From positions 310,001-374,000 of the forward strand of contig NZ_BMEM01000002.1 of NCBI RefSeq assembly GCF_014636495.1: a DNA stretch of 64,000 bases. The letters run 5' to 3'. The position numbers and the translations under genes are program-made. Positions 36,274 through 45,548 of the stretch are shown here, piece by piece. Source of the stretch: Ornithinimicrobium tianjinense (GTDB lineage Bacteria > Actinomycetota > Actinomycetes > Actinomycetales > Dermatophilaceae). Every line of letters starts with the position of its first letter. Positions within the stretch are counted from its first letter, which is position 1. The notes under the pieces were generated by a model. That model worked only from the letters and a program-made list of their open reading frames with translations, made no database searches and was not told the DNA's origin.

Positions 36274-36933
36274 ATGGACGGAGCCGGACGCGGGGCGTGG
36301 CAGGGCACGCGCGTGCTCGTGCTCGCCGGGCCCAGCGGCGCGGGCAAGTCGCGGCTGGCGCGCCGACTGCACGCGACCTACGGCTGGCCGCTCATGCAGC
36401 TGGACGACTTCTACCGCGAGGCCGGCGACCCCGTCCTGCCGATGAGCCCGCTGGGGCTGCCGGACTGGGACGACGTCCGCTCCTGGCACCTCGACGCCGC
36501 GGTGGAGGCGCTCGAGCAGCTGTGCCGGACGGGGCGCACCGACGTCCCGCTGTACGACATCTCCACCTCCCGCATCACCGGACACCACCTCGTCACCTCC
36601 GACGACCACCCGGTGGTCGTGGCCGAGGGGATCTTCGCCGCGCACACGATCTCGCTGCTGCGCGAGCGGGACCTGCTGGCCGGTGCGTGGTGCATCCGCA
36701 ACCGGCCCTGGCTCACCTTCGGCCGGCGGCTCGTCCGTGATCTCGCCGAACGCCGGAAGTCGCCGCTGACGCTCTGGCGCCGCGGGCACGTCCTGCGCCG
36801 CGCCGAGCCCGGTATCGTGGCCGCGCAGCAGGCGTTGGGGGCGGAGCCGATGACGGCCGCGGAGGCGGAGCGCCGGGTGAGCGGTCTGGCCGGGGCTCCC
36901 GGGGCACCGACCCTCGACGCCGGACCGAGATGA
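36274..36933 (+). CDS. Uridine kinase-like P-loop ATPase
   Basis: A 219-residue P-loop kinase with Walker A GPSGAGKS (19-26), LMQLDDFYREAGDP (the uridine/phosphoribulokinase 'DDFY' region), PDWDDVRSWHLDAAVEAL, and VVVAEGIFAAH. The similarity is to uridine kinase-like ATP-binding proteins annotated in many actinobacteria; phosphorylation of uridine fits the nucleoside salvage genes nearby but is inferred. ATG 36274 follows a short divergent spacer. The next gene starts 10 bases after the stop, with GGAGCAGGGG as a ribosome-binding site. Confidence 0.8.
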   Translation: MDGAGRGAWQGTRVLVLAGPSGAGKSRLARRLHATYGWPLMQLDDFYREAGDPVLPMSPLGLPDWDDVRSWHLDAAVEALEQLCRTGRTDVPLYDISTSRITGHHLVTSDDHPVVVAEGIFAAHTISLLRERDLLAGAWCIRNRPWLTFGRRLVRDLAERRKSPLTLWRRGHVLRRAEPGIVAAQQALGAEPMTAAEAERRVSGLAGAPGAPTLDAGPR

Positions 36934-36943
36934 GGAGCAGGGG

Positions 36944-38065
36944 ATGATGACATACGACCAGGGGGCACGCCCCGACCTTCCGCCGCCTGGGGCACCCACC
37001 GCGGCGCCGCCGCCCCTCCCCCCGCCCGGCTCCCCCTCCCCCATCCCGGGTATGCCGCTCCCGCCGCCCCAGGGCGCGCCCGGCGGCACGGCATACCCCT
37101 GGCAGAGCCTCCCGCCGGAGCAGCTGGCCCGCATGCACCAGCCCGGCGTCGTGCCGCTGCGTCCCCTCTTCCTCGGCGACATCTTCGCCGGGGCTCTGCA
37201 GACCATGCGGCGCAACCCCGCCGCCACGATCGGCACGGCCCTCGTCGTGCTGTCGGCACTGCTCGTTCCCTCCTACCTGATCTCGGTGCTGCTGACGGGA
37301 TCGGTCGACCTGGCCGAGGAGGACCTTGCCGCGCTCACGACGATGCTGAGCGTCCTCTTCGGCGGGCTGGCCTCGATCGCGCTGGCCGGCATGATCGTCC
37401 ATGTCGTGGGCGAGGCGGTCCTCGGCGACCGCGTCACCCTGGGCCAGACCTGGGCTGCGGTGCGCGGCCGGATCCCCGCTCTCCTCGGGGCGGTGCTGCT
37501 CATCGCCCTCGTCTTCGTGGCGGCCACCGTCGCCCTCGTCGTCGCGGTCGCCAGCCTGTTCGTGGCCATCGACGCCGCCTCCGGTGGGGTGTTGGCGGCA
37601 CTGGTCGTGGCGCTGGTCCTGGTGGGTCTCGGTGCGGTCGTGCTCGTGTGCTGGCTCTCCGCGAAGGTGTCGCTGACGACGGCGGCGGTCGTGCTCGAGA
37701 AGGCCGGTCCGTGGAGCGCGCTGCGACGCTCGTGGGCGCTGACCAGGGGCCGGCAGGCCTGGCGGGTGTTCGGGATCACCCTGCTGGCCGGCATCCTGAC
37801 CACGATCTTCTCCACGGCCGTGCAGCTGCCCGTGACGATCGGGGTGTTCCTCGCCCTCGACGGGATCTCGGGCGGGCTGTCCTCCACGCACCCGGTCGTC
37901 CTGCTGACCGACCACGTCGTGCAGCTCGTCGTCCAGGCCTTCGCGATCCCGTTCTCGGCAGGGGTCACGGCGCTGGTCTACCTCGACCAGCGCATCCGTC
38001 GCGAGGGCCTCGACGTCACGCTCATCGGCTCCGCGCAGGCCCGGGCGGCAGCCCGCGCCCGCTGA
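36944..38065 (+). CDS. GDPD-type integral membrane domain protein
   Basis: A 373-residue membrane protein: a Pro/Gly-rich cytoplasmic N-terminus (about 75 residues), then about six to seven hydrophobic helices, with a conserved segment PLFLGDIFAGALQTMRRNPAATIG and SWALTRGRQAWRVFGITLL. This resembles the membrane domain of glycerophosphodiester phosphodiesterases (no catalytic GDPD domain is present), which heads MoxR/DUF58 operons in many actinobacteria. It is followed after 1 base by the DUF4129 gene. Function is unknown. Confidence 0.8.
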   Translation: MMTYDQGARPDLPPPGAPTAAPPPLPPPGSPSPIPGMPLPPPQGAPGGTAYPWQSLPPEQLARMHQPGVVPLRPLFLGDIFAGALQTMRRNPAATIGTALVVLSALLVPSYLISVLLTGSVDLAEEDLAALTTMLSVLFGGLASIALAGMIVHVVGEAVLGDRVTLGQTWAAVRGRIPALLGAVLLIALVFVAATVALVVAVASLFVAIDAASGGVLAALVVALVLVGLGAVVLVCWLSAKVSLTTAAVVLEKAGPWSALRRSWALTRGRQAWRVFGITLLAGILTTIFSTAVQLPVTIGVFLALDGISGGLSSTHPVVLLTDHVVQLVVQAFAIPFSAGVTALVYLDQRIRREGLDVTLIGSAQARAAARAR

Positions 38066-38066
38066 G

Positions 38067-38738
38067 ATGCCGGTCGTGGCGGCGGTCCCGGTCGACCCGG
38101 ACCGCGACAGCGCCCGCAGCTGGCTCGAGGCCGAGCTGGACCGGCCCGGGTATGCCGTGCGCGAGTCCTGGGTGCGCCGCGCCCTGACCTGGCTGCGCGA
38201 CCGGCTCCCCGACCTCTCCCTCGACGGCCAGCTGCCCGCCTGGACCTCCTGGGTGGCCATCGCGCTGGTGGTGGCCGCCGTGGCCGGGCTGCTCTGGTTC
38301 GCCGCGCGCGACCGGTGGCGCCGGGCCGGGCTGACGGGAGCGCCGCGGGGAGACCGCGTCTTCGGGGCCGAGGGCCAGCTCTCGGCGGCGGCCTACCGCG
38401 AGCGCTCCCGCTCCTCGGCGACCGCGGGAGACCTCGACAGCGCCCTGCTCGACGGCTACCGCGCCGTGACGGCGGCCGCCCACGAACGCAGCGTTCTCGA
38501 CGCCGCACCGGCTCGCACGGCGCACGAGGTCGCGGTCCGGCTCGCCGCGGTCTTCCCCGCACACGCGGGCGACCTGGGCGTGGCGGCCGACCGCTTCGAC
38601 GCGGTGCGCTACGGCGGACGGCACGCCGACGCAGAGCAGGTTGCGCAGGTGCACGCGCTCGACGAGGCGCTGGCGGCGCCGACGAGCCTGCCGGCTCCGA
38701 CCGGACCGCTGCCAGCGCCGACGGGGCCGCCGCGGTGA
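38067..38738 (+). CDS. DUF4129 domain protein
   Basis: A 223-residue protein with a single membrane helix (WTSWVAIALVVAAVAGLLWFA, about residues 71-91) and a C-terminal DUF4129 domain (YRERSRSSATAGDLDSALLDGYRAVTAAAHERSVLDAAPARTA...). The tail carries two copies of LPAPTGP. The domain is thought to be cytoplasmic. The TGA stop overlaps the next gene's GTG start (GTGA). It is a stable member of MoxR-DUF58 loci; its role is unknown. Confidence 0.85.
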   Translation: MPVVAAVPVDPDRDSARSWLEAELDRPGYAVRESWVRRALTWLRDRLPDLSLDGQLPAWTSWVAIALVVAAVAGLLWFAARDRWRRAGLTGAPRGDRVFGAEGQLSAAAYRERSRSSATAGDLDSALLDGYRAVTAAAHERSVLDAAPARTAHEVAVRLAAVFPAHAGDLGVAADRFDAVRYGGRHADAEQVAQVHALDEALAAPTSLPAPTGPLPAPTGPPR

Positions 38739-39880
38739 GGGCGGTGCGGCGCTGGGCGCCCTGGGTGGTCCTCGTCCTCGCCGCGGGTCTGGTCGCCGCG
38801 CTGCTGGCGGGGACGCGGTCCGGCGAGCGTCTCGCGCCGGACAACCCTGGTCGCGAGGGGGGTCAGGCCCTGGCCCGGGTGCTCCAGAGCCAGGGGGTCA
38901 CGGTCCGCACCGTCCTCGGCACGGCCGCCCTGCCCGAGCAGGTGGCACCGGGCACCACCGTCCTGGTGACGGGCACGGCATACCTCACGCCGGAGGCGGG
39001 GGCGCAGCTGCTCGACCGGACGCGCGAGGCCGACCGGCTCGTCGTCCTCGTCCCCGGGCCGCAGGAGGACCTCGGGACCGCGCTCGGGCTCGACGTGCGG
39101 ACCACCTGGCCGACGGGCGCCCGGCTGACCGGTGCCTGTGCCGACCCGCGCGTGCGCGACGGCGACGAGGTCGTGGCCTGGGACGTGCAGCTGGACTCGA
39201 CCGCGACGTCCGGGGCGGTCGCCTGCTTCCCGCCGAGCCCCGGGCACAACGTCGGCGGGGCGAGGGCCGGGGCGCTGCTCACCTTCCCCGCCACCACCGA
39301 CCACGCCGAGGTCAGCCTCGTCGGCTTCTCCTCCGCACTGACCAACGGTCGTGTCACCGAGGCGGCCCACGCGGCCCTGGGGCTGCGCCTGCTGGGGGCC
39401 AGCCCGGAGCTGCTCTGGGTGACGCCGCAGCCGGGTGACGCCGGCCAGGGCGCTCCGCAGGGGCTGTGGGACGTCCTCCCGCGCAGCGCGACCCCCGCCG
39501 TCGTCCTGCTCGGTGCCGCGGTGCTGGCGCTGGCGCTGTGGCAGGGACGGCGGCTCGGACCCGTCGTCGTGGAGCCGCTGCCCGCGGTGGTCCACGCGGC
39601 GCAGACGACGCGGAGCCGTGGGCGCCTCTACCGGCAGGCCGGTGACCGGCCGCACGCCCTCGCGGCACTGCAGGCCGGCGCACGGCACCGGGCCGCCGCG
39701 CGCCTCGGCCTGTCCCCCGCCGCCGATCCCGGGGCATTGGTCGACGCCGTGGCCACCGCCACCGGCCGGCCGCGCGACCAGGCCTCGCGTCTGCTCACCG
39801 ATCCGTCGGCGACCGACGACACCGACTTCGTGACCACCGCCCGGGAGCTGCGCTCCCTCGAGGAAGGACTGCACCGATGA
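38735..39880 (+). CDS. DUF4350 domain protein
   Basis: A 381-residue protein starting at GTG 38735 inside the stop overlap with DUF4129. It has an N-terminal membrane helix (WVVLVLAAGLVAALLAG) and an extracytoplasmic DUF4350 domain (NPGREGGQALARVLQSQGVTV, VLVTGTAYLTPE). A second membrane helix follows (TPAVVLLGAAVLALALWQG, about 252-270), then a cytoplasmic tail ending ELRSLEEGLHR. It overlaps the moxR start by 4 bases (ATGA). DUF4350 resembles GldG-like ABC auxiliary domains; function is uncharacterised. Confidence 0.85.
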   Translation: MRAVRRWAPWVVLVLAAGLVAALLAGTRSGERLAPDNPGREGGQALARVLQSQGVTVRTVLGTAALPEQVAPGTTVLVTGTAYLTPEAGAQLLDRTREADRLVVLVPGPQEDLGTALGLDVRTTWPTGARLTGACADPRVRDGDEVVAWDVQLDSTATSGAVACFPPSPGHNVGGARAGALLTFPATTDHAEVSLVGFSSALTNGRVTEAAHAALGLRLLGASPELLWVTPQPGDAGQGAPQGLWDVLPRSATPAVVLLGAAVLALALWQGRRLGPVVVEPLPAVVHAAQTTRSRGRLYRQAGDRPHALAALQAGARHRAAARLGLSPAADPGALVDAVATATGRPRDQASRLLTDPSATDDTDFVTTARELRSLEEGLHR

Positions 39881-40902
39881 CCCAGCCCACGCCTGACCCC
39901 GGTCACCCCGACCACCTCGTCTCCTCGTCCGACGCTCCCGACCCGGGCCGGGACGCCCGTGCGCGCGAGGCGCTCCAGGCCGTGACCGACGAGGTCGGCA
40001 AGGCGGTGGTGGGCCAGCGCCCGGCCGTCTCCGGGCTGCTCGTGGCCCTGCTGGCCGGCGGTCACATCCTGCTCGAGGGCGTGCCCGGCGTGGCCAAGAC
40101 GCTGCTGGTCCGGGCGCTGGCCGCCGCGCTCGACCTGCGCACGACCCGGGTGCAGTTCACCCCCGACCTCATGCCGGGCGACGTGACCGGCTCGATGGTC
40201 TACGACACCGGCCGCAGCGACTTCACCTTCCGGCCCGGGCCGGTCTTCACCAACCTGCTCCTCGCCGACGAGATCAACCGCACACCGCCGAAGACGCAGT
40301 CGGCCCTGCTCGAGGCGATGGAGGAGCGGCAGGTCACCGTGGACGGCACCAGCCATGCGCTGCCCGCGCCGTTCCTGGTCGCCGCGACCCAGAACCCGGT
40401 CGAGTACGAGGGCACCTACCCGCTGCCGGAGGCCCAGCTGGACCGCTTCCTGCTCAAGGTGGTGCTGCCGCCCCCGCCCCGCGACGAGGAGGTCGAGGTC
40501 CTCGTCCGGCACGCGCGCGGCTTCGACCCGCGCGACCTCGCCGCCGCCGGCGTCCGCCCCGTCGCCTCCGTCGACGACCTCGCCGCCGGGGCGGCCGCCG
40601 TGCGCCGCGTGCAGGTCTCCCCCGAGGTCATCGGGTATGTCGTGGACCTCGCCCGCGCGACCCGCGCCACCCCCTCGCTGCAGCTCGGGGTCAGCCCCCG
40701 TGGCGCCACCGCCCTGCTGGCGACGTCACGGGCGTGGGCCTGGCTGTCCGGCCGCGACTTCGTCACGCCCGACGACGTCAAGGCACTGGCCCCGGGGACC
40801 CTGGGTCACCGGGTGTCCCTGCGCCCGGAGGCCGAGCTCGAGGGCGTCACCACGGCAGCCGTACTGTCCTCGGTCCTGGCCTCCGTCGACGTCCCCCGCT
40901 GA
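39877..40902 (+). CDS. MoxR-type AAA+ ATPase
   Basis: A 341-residue AAA+ ATPase of the MoxR group: Walker A GVPGVAKT, Walker B LLADEINR, sensor 1 VAATQNPVEYEGTYPLPEAQLDRF, and a lid domain. MoxR proteins act as chaperones that insert cofactors or assemble VWA/DUF58 partner proteins; here the partner DUF58 gene follows after 5 bases. A long acidic N-terminal extension (about 35 residues) precedes the domain. It is translationally coupled to DUF4350. Confidence 0.93.
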   Translation: MTQPTPDPGHPDHLVSSSDAPDPGRDARAREALQAVTDEVGKAVVGQRPAVSGLLVALLAGGHILLEGVPGVAKTLLVRALAAALDLRTTRVQFTPDLMPGDVTGSMVYDTGRSDFTFRPGPVFTNLLLADEINRTPPKTQSALLEAMEERQVTVDGTSHALPAPFLVAATQNPVEYEGTYPLPEAQLDRFLLKVVLPPPPRDEEVEVLVRHARGFDPRDLAAAGVRPVASVDDLAAGAAAVRRVQVSPEVIGYVVDLARATRATPSLQLGVSPRGATALLATSRAWAWLSGRDFVTPDDVKALAPGTLGHRVSLRPEAELEGVTTAAVLSSVLASVDVPR

Positions 40903-40907
40903 CCGGC

Positions 40908-42221
40908 ATGGTCCTGCGTGGCCCCGTCGTCGCCCTGGTGCTGCTGGGGCTGGTCCCCGTCGCGCTGTGGCCGGCCGCGGCGGGCACGGTAGCGCTGCTG
41001 TGGCTGCTCGGCGTCGCGGCCCTCGTGGCGGTCGACCTGCTGCTCACGCCCTCGCCGCGGTCGGTGCAGCTGACCCGGTCGCCCGACCCCCAGGTCCGCC
41101 TGGGCGAGCCCACCACCACGACGTTGACGCTCACCGGCACGGGAGAGCGGCACCTCCGGGGCCGGCTGCGCGACGCGTGGGTGCCGTCCGCGGGGGCGGA
41201 GGGCGCACGGCATACCCTCGACCTGCCCGCGGGCGGACGGCGCACGGTGACGACCAGGCTCCGCCCGACGCGTCGCGGTGACCGGCGGGCGGCGGGGGTG
41301 ACGGTCCGGGTGCACGGCCCCCTCGGCCTGGCCGGTCGGCAGCGGACCGTCCTGGTGCCCGGCGTGGTCCGCGTGCTGCCGCCGTTCCGCTCGCGTCGCG
41401 ACCTGCCGAGCCGGCTGGAGCGGCTGCGCCAGCTGGACGGGCGCTCCGCGGTGCGCACCCGCGGGCAGGGCACGGAGTTCGACGCGCTGCGCGACTACGT
41501 CGACGGCGACGACGTCCGGGCCATCGACTGGCGGGCCACGGCGCGACGCCAGCACGTGGTGGTCCGCACCTGGCAGCCCGAGCGCGACCGCCGCGTCGTC
41601 ATCGTCCTGGACACCTCCCGGACCAGCGCCGCCAGGGTCGGCGACGAGCCGCGGCTGGACGCGGCCATGGACGCCGCGCTCCTCCTGGCCGCCGTGGCGG
41701 CGCACGCCGGCGACCGGGTCGACCTGCTGGCGGGCGACCGCGTCGTGCGGGCACGCGTCGGCTCGCAGGCGGGCGGGGCCTCGACCCGCAGCGCCCTGCT
41801 CCACCGCCTCGTGACGGCCATGGCGCCGCTGGAGCCGGTGCTGGTCGAGGCCGACTGGACGACCCTGGCGGGCGCCGTCACGGGGCTGGCCCGGCGCCGC
41901 GCGCTGGTGGTGCTGCTGACCCCGCTGGAGCCGGCGGCGGTGGAGGAGGGTCTGCTGCCGGTGCTGCCCACGCTGACCGCCCACCACCGGGTTGTCGTGG
42001 CCTCGGTGGCCGACCCGGCGCTCGAGGCGCTCCGGGCGGACGTCTCCTCCCTCCAGGCGGTCTGGGACGCCGCCGCGGCGGAGCGCACGGAGGCGCTGCG
42101 GCGCCGCACGGCGGCCGCGCTCGGGCTCCTCGGCGTGACGGTCGTCGACGAGCTGCCGGAGCGGCTGCCCGGTGCGCTGGCCGACCACTACCTCGCGCTC
42201 AAGGCCCGCGGCCTGCTCTGA
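40908..42221 (+). CDS. DUF58 domain membrane protein
   Basis: A 437-residue protein with two N-terminal membrane helices, a beta-rich region, and the DUF58 core (QGTEFDALRDYVDGDD, VRAIDWRATARRQH) followed by a VWA-like fold (VVIVLDTSRTSAA). It starts at ATG 40908. DUF58 proteins are the usual clients of MoxR ATPases and lie on the cytoplasmic side after the two helices. The octamer-derived ARHT at 41208-41215 falls in a variable loop. Confidence 0.9.
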   Translation: MVLRGPVVALVLLGLVPVALWPAAAGTVALLWLLGVAALVAVDLLLTPSPRSVQLTRSPDPQVRLGEPTTTTLTLTGTGERHLRGRLRDAWVPSAGAEGARHTLDLPAGGRRTVTTRLRPTRRGDRRAAGVTVRVHGPLGLAGRQRTVLVPGVVRVLPPFRSRRDLPSRLERLRQLDGRSAVRTRGQGTEFDALRDYVDGDDVRAIDWRATARRQHVVVRTWQPERDRRVVIVLDTSRTSAARVGDEPRLDAAMDAALLLAAVAAHAGDRVDLLAGDRVVRARVGSQAGGASTRSALLHRLVTAMAPLEPVLVEADWTTLAGAVTGLARRRALVVLLTPLEPAAVEEGLLPVLPTLTAHHRVVVASVADPALEALRADVSSLQAVWDAAAAERTEALRRRTAAALGLLGVTVVDELPERLPGALADHYLALKARGLL

Positions 42222-42284
42222 GCGATGGTGGCCCCCGTCGGTAGAATCGGGCCGAGCCCCCGCCCGACCCACCCTTCTGCGAGC

Positions 42285-43241
42285 GTGCCCGTGACCCAGC
42301 CCAAGCCCGAGAAGCCCAGCCTCAGCACGCGTCACCCCGCCCCCGAGGACCTGACGCGCTTCGCCTGGCTCTCGATCGCCGCGGCCGTCGTCACCATCGC
42401 GCTCAAGGGCACCGCGTGGCTGGTCACCGACTCGGTAGGACTGCTCTCCGACGCCGCAGAGTCGACGGTCAACCTGGTGGCCGCGGTGGTGGCGCTCATG
42501 GCGCTGCGGGTCGCGCTGCGTCCGCCGGACCGCAACCACAACTTCGGGCACAGCAAGGCCGAATACTTCTCCGCGGCCGTCGAGGGCGTGATGATCTTCG
42601 TCGCCGCCGCGGTCATCCTCGTGGCCTCCGTCGAGCGCTTCCTCAACCCGGCGCCGCTGGAGAACGTCGGCGTCGGCCTGCTCATCTCCGTCGTGGCCTC
42701 CGTGGTCAACGGCGGCGTCGCCTGGGTGCTGCTGCGCGCCGGCCGCGCTCACCGCTCCATCACCCTGACCGCCGACGGCAAGCACCTTCTCACCGACGTG
42801 TGGACCTCGGTCGGCGTCGTCGTGGGCGTGCTCCTGGTGTGGCTGACCGGCTGGGAGCGCCTGGACCCGATCATCGCCTTCGCGGTCGGCGTCAACATCC
42901 TGGTGACCGGCTGGGGCCTGATCGCCAGCTCGACCGCGGGCCTCATGGACGTCTCCCTGCCGGCCGAGGACAACGAGCGGATCCGGGGCGTGATCGAGAC
43001 CTTCATCGCCGGCTTCGACGGCGAGGACGTGCGCTTCCACGCCTTCCGCACCCGTGAGTCCGGCCACCGGCGCTTCATGGAGATGCACCTGCTGGTGCCC
43101 GGTGCCTGGACCGTCAAGCACGGCCACGACGTCGCCGAGGACCTCACGGACGCGCTGCTCGCGGAGTACCCCGACCTGCGCGTCAACCTGCACCTCGAGC
43201 CCGTCGAGGACCCCCGCTCCTACGAGGACATCGGCGTCTGA
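42285..43241 (+). CDS. Cation diffusion facilitator transporter
   Basis: About 318 residues with six membrane helices. The first-half metal site LLSDAAESTVNLVAA and the GHSKAEYFSAAVEG block are typical of CDF (zinc/iron/manganese) efflux proteins, and the C-terminal cytoplasmic domain (IRGVIETFIAGFDGEDVRFHAF) is the usual dimerising ferredoxin-like fold. The start is uncertain: GTG 42285 or 42291 are favoured over ATG 42225, since a -10-like TAGAAT occurs at about 42242-42247. Metal is unknown. It interrupts the DUF58-SpoIIM-RDD order. Confidence 0.88.
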   Translation: MPVTQPKPEKPSLSTRHPAPEDLTRFAWLSIAAAVVTIALKGTAWLVTDSVGLLSDAAESTVNLVAAVVALMALRVALRPPDRNHNFGHSKAEYFSAAVEGVMIFVAAAVILVASVERFLNPAPLENVGVGLLISVVASVVNGGVAWVLLRAGRAHRSITLTADGKHLLTDVWTSVGVVVGVLLVWLTGWERLDPIIAFAVGVNILVTGWGLIASSTAGLMDVSLPAEDNERIRGVIETFIAGFDGEDVRFHAFRTRESGHRRFMEMHLLVPGAWTVKHGHDVAEDLTDALLAEYPDLRVNLHLEPVEDPRSYEDIGV

Positions 43242-43274
43242 CGGCCAGCGCGTCGGGGGCCTAGTGTCGGAGGC

Positions 43275-44264
43275 ATGGACACGCCCCCGTGCGCCGAGCT
43301 GCACCTGCACGTCGAGGGGACGCTCGAGCCCGAGATGGTGCTCGCCCTCGGCGAGCGCATCGGCATACCCCTCCCGTATGCCGATGCCGAGGACCTGAGG
43401 GCGCGCCTGGCGTTCACTGACCTGCAGTCCTTCCTCGACCTCTACTACGCCAACACCGCGGTGCTGCGCACGGCGCAGGACTTCGCGGAGCTGATGGCGG
43501 CCTACCTGCGGCGCGCGGCCGTCGCGCACGTGCGCCACGCGGAGGTGATGTTCGACCCGCAGGCCCACCTGGCGCGCGGCATACCGATCGAGGAGGTCGT
43601 CGAGGGACTTGCCGCCGGCATGGCGCTCGGTGCCGAGCTCGGCGTCTCGAGCCTGCTCGTCGCGGCCTTCCTCAGGGACAGGCCGGCCGGCGAGGCGATG
43701 GAGGTGCTCGAGGCGCTGCTGCGAGCGGGCGCTCCCATCGCCGGGGTCGGGCTGGACTCCGCGGAGGTCGGGCACCCGGCCGCGCCGTTCGCGGACGTCT
43801 TCCTGCGGGCGCGGGCCGAGGGGCTGCGCCTGACCGCCCACGCGGGCGAGGAGGGACCGGCGTCCAACGTCACCGAGGTCCTCGACGTGCTCGGCGTCGA
43901 GCGCGTCGACCACGGGATCCGCGCGGCGGACGACCCGGACCTCGTGGCGCGCCTGCGCGAGGAGCAGGTGCCGCTGACCGTCTGCCCGCTGTCCAACGTG
44001 CGGCTGCGGGCGGTCGGGTCGATCGCCGCGCACCCGCTCCCGCAGCTCCTCGCCGCGGACGTGCTGGTGACCGTGAACAGCGACGACCCGGCCTACTTCG
44101 GCGGCTACGTGGACGACAACTACGCGGCGCTCAGGGCGGAGACGGCACTGGGACGCGACGACCTGGCCAGGCTCGCCACCAACAGCTTCACCGGCTCGTG
44201 GCTCCCGGCGGCCCGGGCTGCAGAGCTGGCCGCCGAGGTGGAGGCCTGGCGGCTGGCTGTGTGA
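43275..44264 (+). CDS. Adenine deaminase (adenosine deaminase family)
   Basis: A 329-residue zinc amidohydrolase. Metal ligands are visible in HLHVEGTL (near residues 10-17), HAGEEG and VDHGIR; the C-terminal DDP is in VNSDDPAYFGGYVDDNY. The ...DDPAYFGGYV block and LDSAEVGHP are characteristic of the Aah1-type adenine deaminases rather than true adenosine deaminases, so adenine to hypoxanthine is the likely reaction. The window also encodes a canonical Add at 46354-47475. Two octamers, one in each orientation, lie 7 bases apart early in the gene (43361-43383), and a third (43577-43584) uses the rare ATA Ile codon. Confidence 0.82.
   Translation: MDTPPCAELHLHVEGTLEPEMVLALGERIGIPLPYADAEDLRARLAFTDLQSFLDLYYANTAVLRTAQDFAELMAAYLRRAAVAHVRHAEVMFDPQAHLARGIPIEEVVEGLAAGMALGAELGVSSLLVAAFLRDRPAGEAMEVLEALLRAGAPIAGVGLDSAEVGHPAAPFADVFLRARAEGLRLTAHAGEEGPASNVTEVLDVLGVERVDHGIRAADDPDLVARLREEQVPLTVCPLSNVRLRAVGSIAAHPLPQLLAADVLVTVNSDDPAYFGGYVDDNYAALRAETALGRDDLARLATNSFTGSWLPAARAAELAAEVEAWRLAV
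43361..43383. repeat. Paired copies of the recurring GTATGCCG / CGGCATAC octamer
   Basis: Representative entry for a dispersed octamer. Starts of GTATGCCG: 545, 2028, 2291, 4530, 5336, 10196, 12652, 18519, 19545, 27051, 30121, 33179, 37050, 38150, 43376, 45477, 46196, 47527, 49795, 51090, 54534, 60028, 61532, 63713. Starts of CGGCATAC: 4046, 8606, 9241, 10901, 12212, 23015, 25613, 28854, 31281, 33470, 37089, 38976, 41208, 43361, 43577, 47364, 48530, 61402, 63233. The favoured extended form is GGGTATGCCGTG. None occur from 12.7 to 18.5 kb. Relaxed variants (GGTATGACG, GGTATGTCG, GGTATGGC) are also common. Confidence 0.85.
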
Positions 44265-44471
44265 GCGCGGGGTGGGAGGGTCGGGGGTCAGCGTGAGGTG
44301 GTGGGCGTCGGATGGTGCCGACCCGTCCCCAGGGCCAGCGAGGTTGATCTGTCCCGGCGACACGCCCGAGCACAGCCGCTCACGCGTGCACGTGCTCGCT
44401 GGAGCCGGTCGCGGACGGCGTGTCGCCGGCACGGATCCCGTCAGCCCGTCAGCCGGCTACCGGCCAGCTGG

Positions 44472-45467
44472 TCAGCCGACGGTGGGCGCGCTCGCCGCCT
44501 GCAGCTCCTCCGCGACGTCACCAGTGACGCCGGCGCGCGCCGCGCGGCGCCCCAGCGTGAAGACGTAGACGAAGAACCCCAGCAGGGCGAGGACACCGAT
44601 GCCCACCCTCGCCCACGTCGGCAGCGGCGACGGCGTCACGAAGCCCTCGATGACGCCTGAGATCAGCAGCACGATCACGAGCCCGACGGAGACACCGGCC
44701 GCCGTGCGCCCCTCGGCCGCGAGGCTGGCGAGACGGGTCCGCGGCCCCGGCGCTACCCAGGCCCAGAACAGCCGCAGCCCCACTCCGGCCGCGACGAAGA
44801 TCGCCATCAGCTCCAGCAGGCCGTGCGGGGTGATCAAGCCCCAGAAGACCTCCCCCCGGCCGTGCCTGTGCATGAGGGAGCCGATCACCGCGACATTGGC
44901 GATGTTCTGCCACAGCAGCCAGACGACCGGGACGCCGAGCACCCCCATCCCGATGCAGCGCGCGGCCACCCAGGCGTTGTTGACCCACACGAGCGTCGAG
45001 AAGCTCGAGGCTGCGTGCTCGGAGTAGTAGGACTCGAACTGCACGTTGACCAGCAGCTGCACCTCCTCGGGGGTGAGCAGGCTGTTCTCGACGACTGGGT
45101 GCGCGGTGAGCCACCAGCCGAGCAGGAGACCGACGACGACGTTGGCCAGCGCCGTGATGCCCCACCACCAGCGCAGGCGGTAGAGCGCCGCGGGGAAGTC
45201 CTCCGCGACGAACCGCCCCACCCCCTCCCAGCTGAAGGTCGGCACGCGCGAGGCCCGGGCCCGGGCCGTGGCGATCAGGGTGGACAGGTGCGCGACCACC
45301 TGCGCGTCGGGCGCGGACGACCGCACGGTCGACAGGTCGGTCGCGGCACGCTGGTAACCGTCCAGCAGCTCGTCCGCCTCGGCCCCGGACAGGTGGCGCT
45401 GCCGCGACAGGGTCGCCAGCCGTTGCCAGTCCCCCCGTCGACGTCCCACCAGCGCGTCGAGGTCCAC
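44472..45467 (-). CDS. Stage II sporulation protein M-like (SpoIIM/DUF95) membrane protein
   Basis: A 331-residue membrane protein starting at GTG 45465-45467 (VDLDALVGRRRGDWQRL). A helical N-terminal region of about 100 residues precedes about five to six membrane helices (WWWGITALANVVVGLLLGWWL, CIGMGVLGVPVVWLLWQN, GLLELMAIFVAAGVGLRLFW and others). NPHGLLEL-like TPHGLLELMAIF is the signature of the SpoIIM/DUF95 family. No sporulation is implied; in actinobacteria it pairs with RDD and MoxR/DUF58 genes. It is divergent from the RDD gene with about 81 bases between starts. Confidence 0.88.
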   Translation of the reverse strand: MDLDALVGRRRGDWQRLATLSRQRHLSGAEADELLDGYQRAATDLSTVRSSAPDAQVVAHLSTLIATARARASRVPTFSWEGVGRFVAEDFPAALYRLRWWWGITALANVVVGLLLGWWLTAHPVVENSLLTPEEVQLLVNVQFESYYSEHAASSFSTLVWVNNAWVAARCIGMGVLGVPVVWLLWQNIANVAVIGSLMHRHGRGEVFWGLITPHGLLELMAIFVAAGVGLRLFWAWVAPGPRTRLASLAAEGRTAAGVSVGLVIVLLISGVIEGFVTPSPLPTWARVGIGVLALLGFFVYVFTLGRRAARAGVTGDVAEELQAASAPTVG

Positions 45468-45548
45468 CCCGTCACTGTATGCCGTCGCGCCGGGCTCCCC
45501 GCGCGGCTCCTCGGGTGCACGGCCGGGGACCGGGGTAGCCTGCCCGCC

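Noticed and set aside
44472-45467. Sporulation function for the SpoIIM-like gene
   Set aside because: No other sporulation genes are present, and this family is common in non-sporulating actinobacteria beside RDD and MoxR genes.
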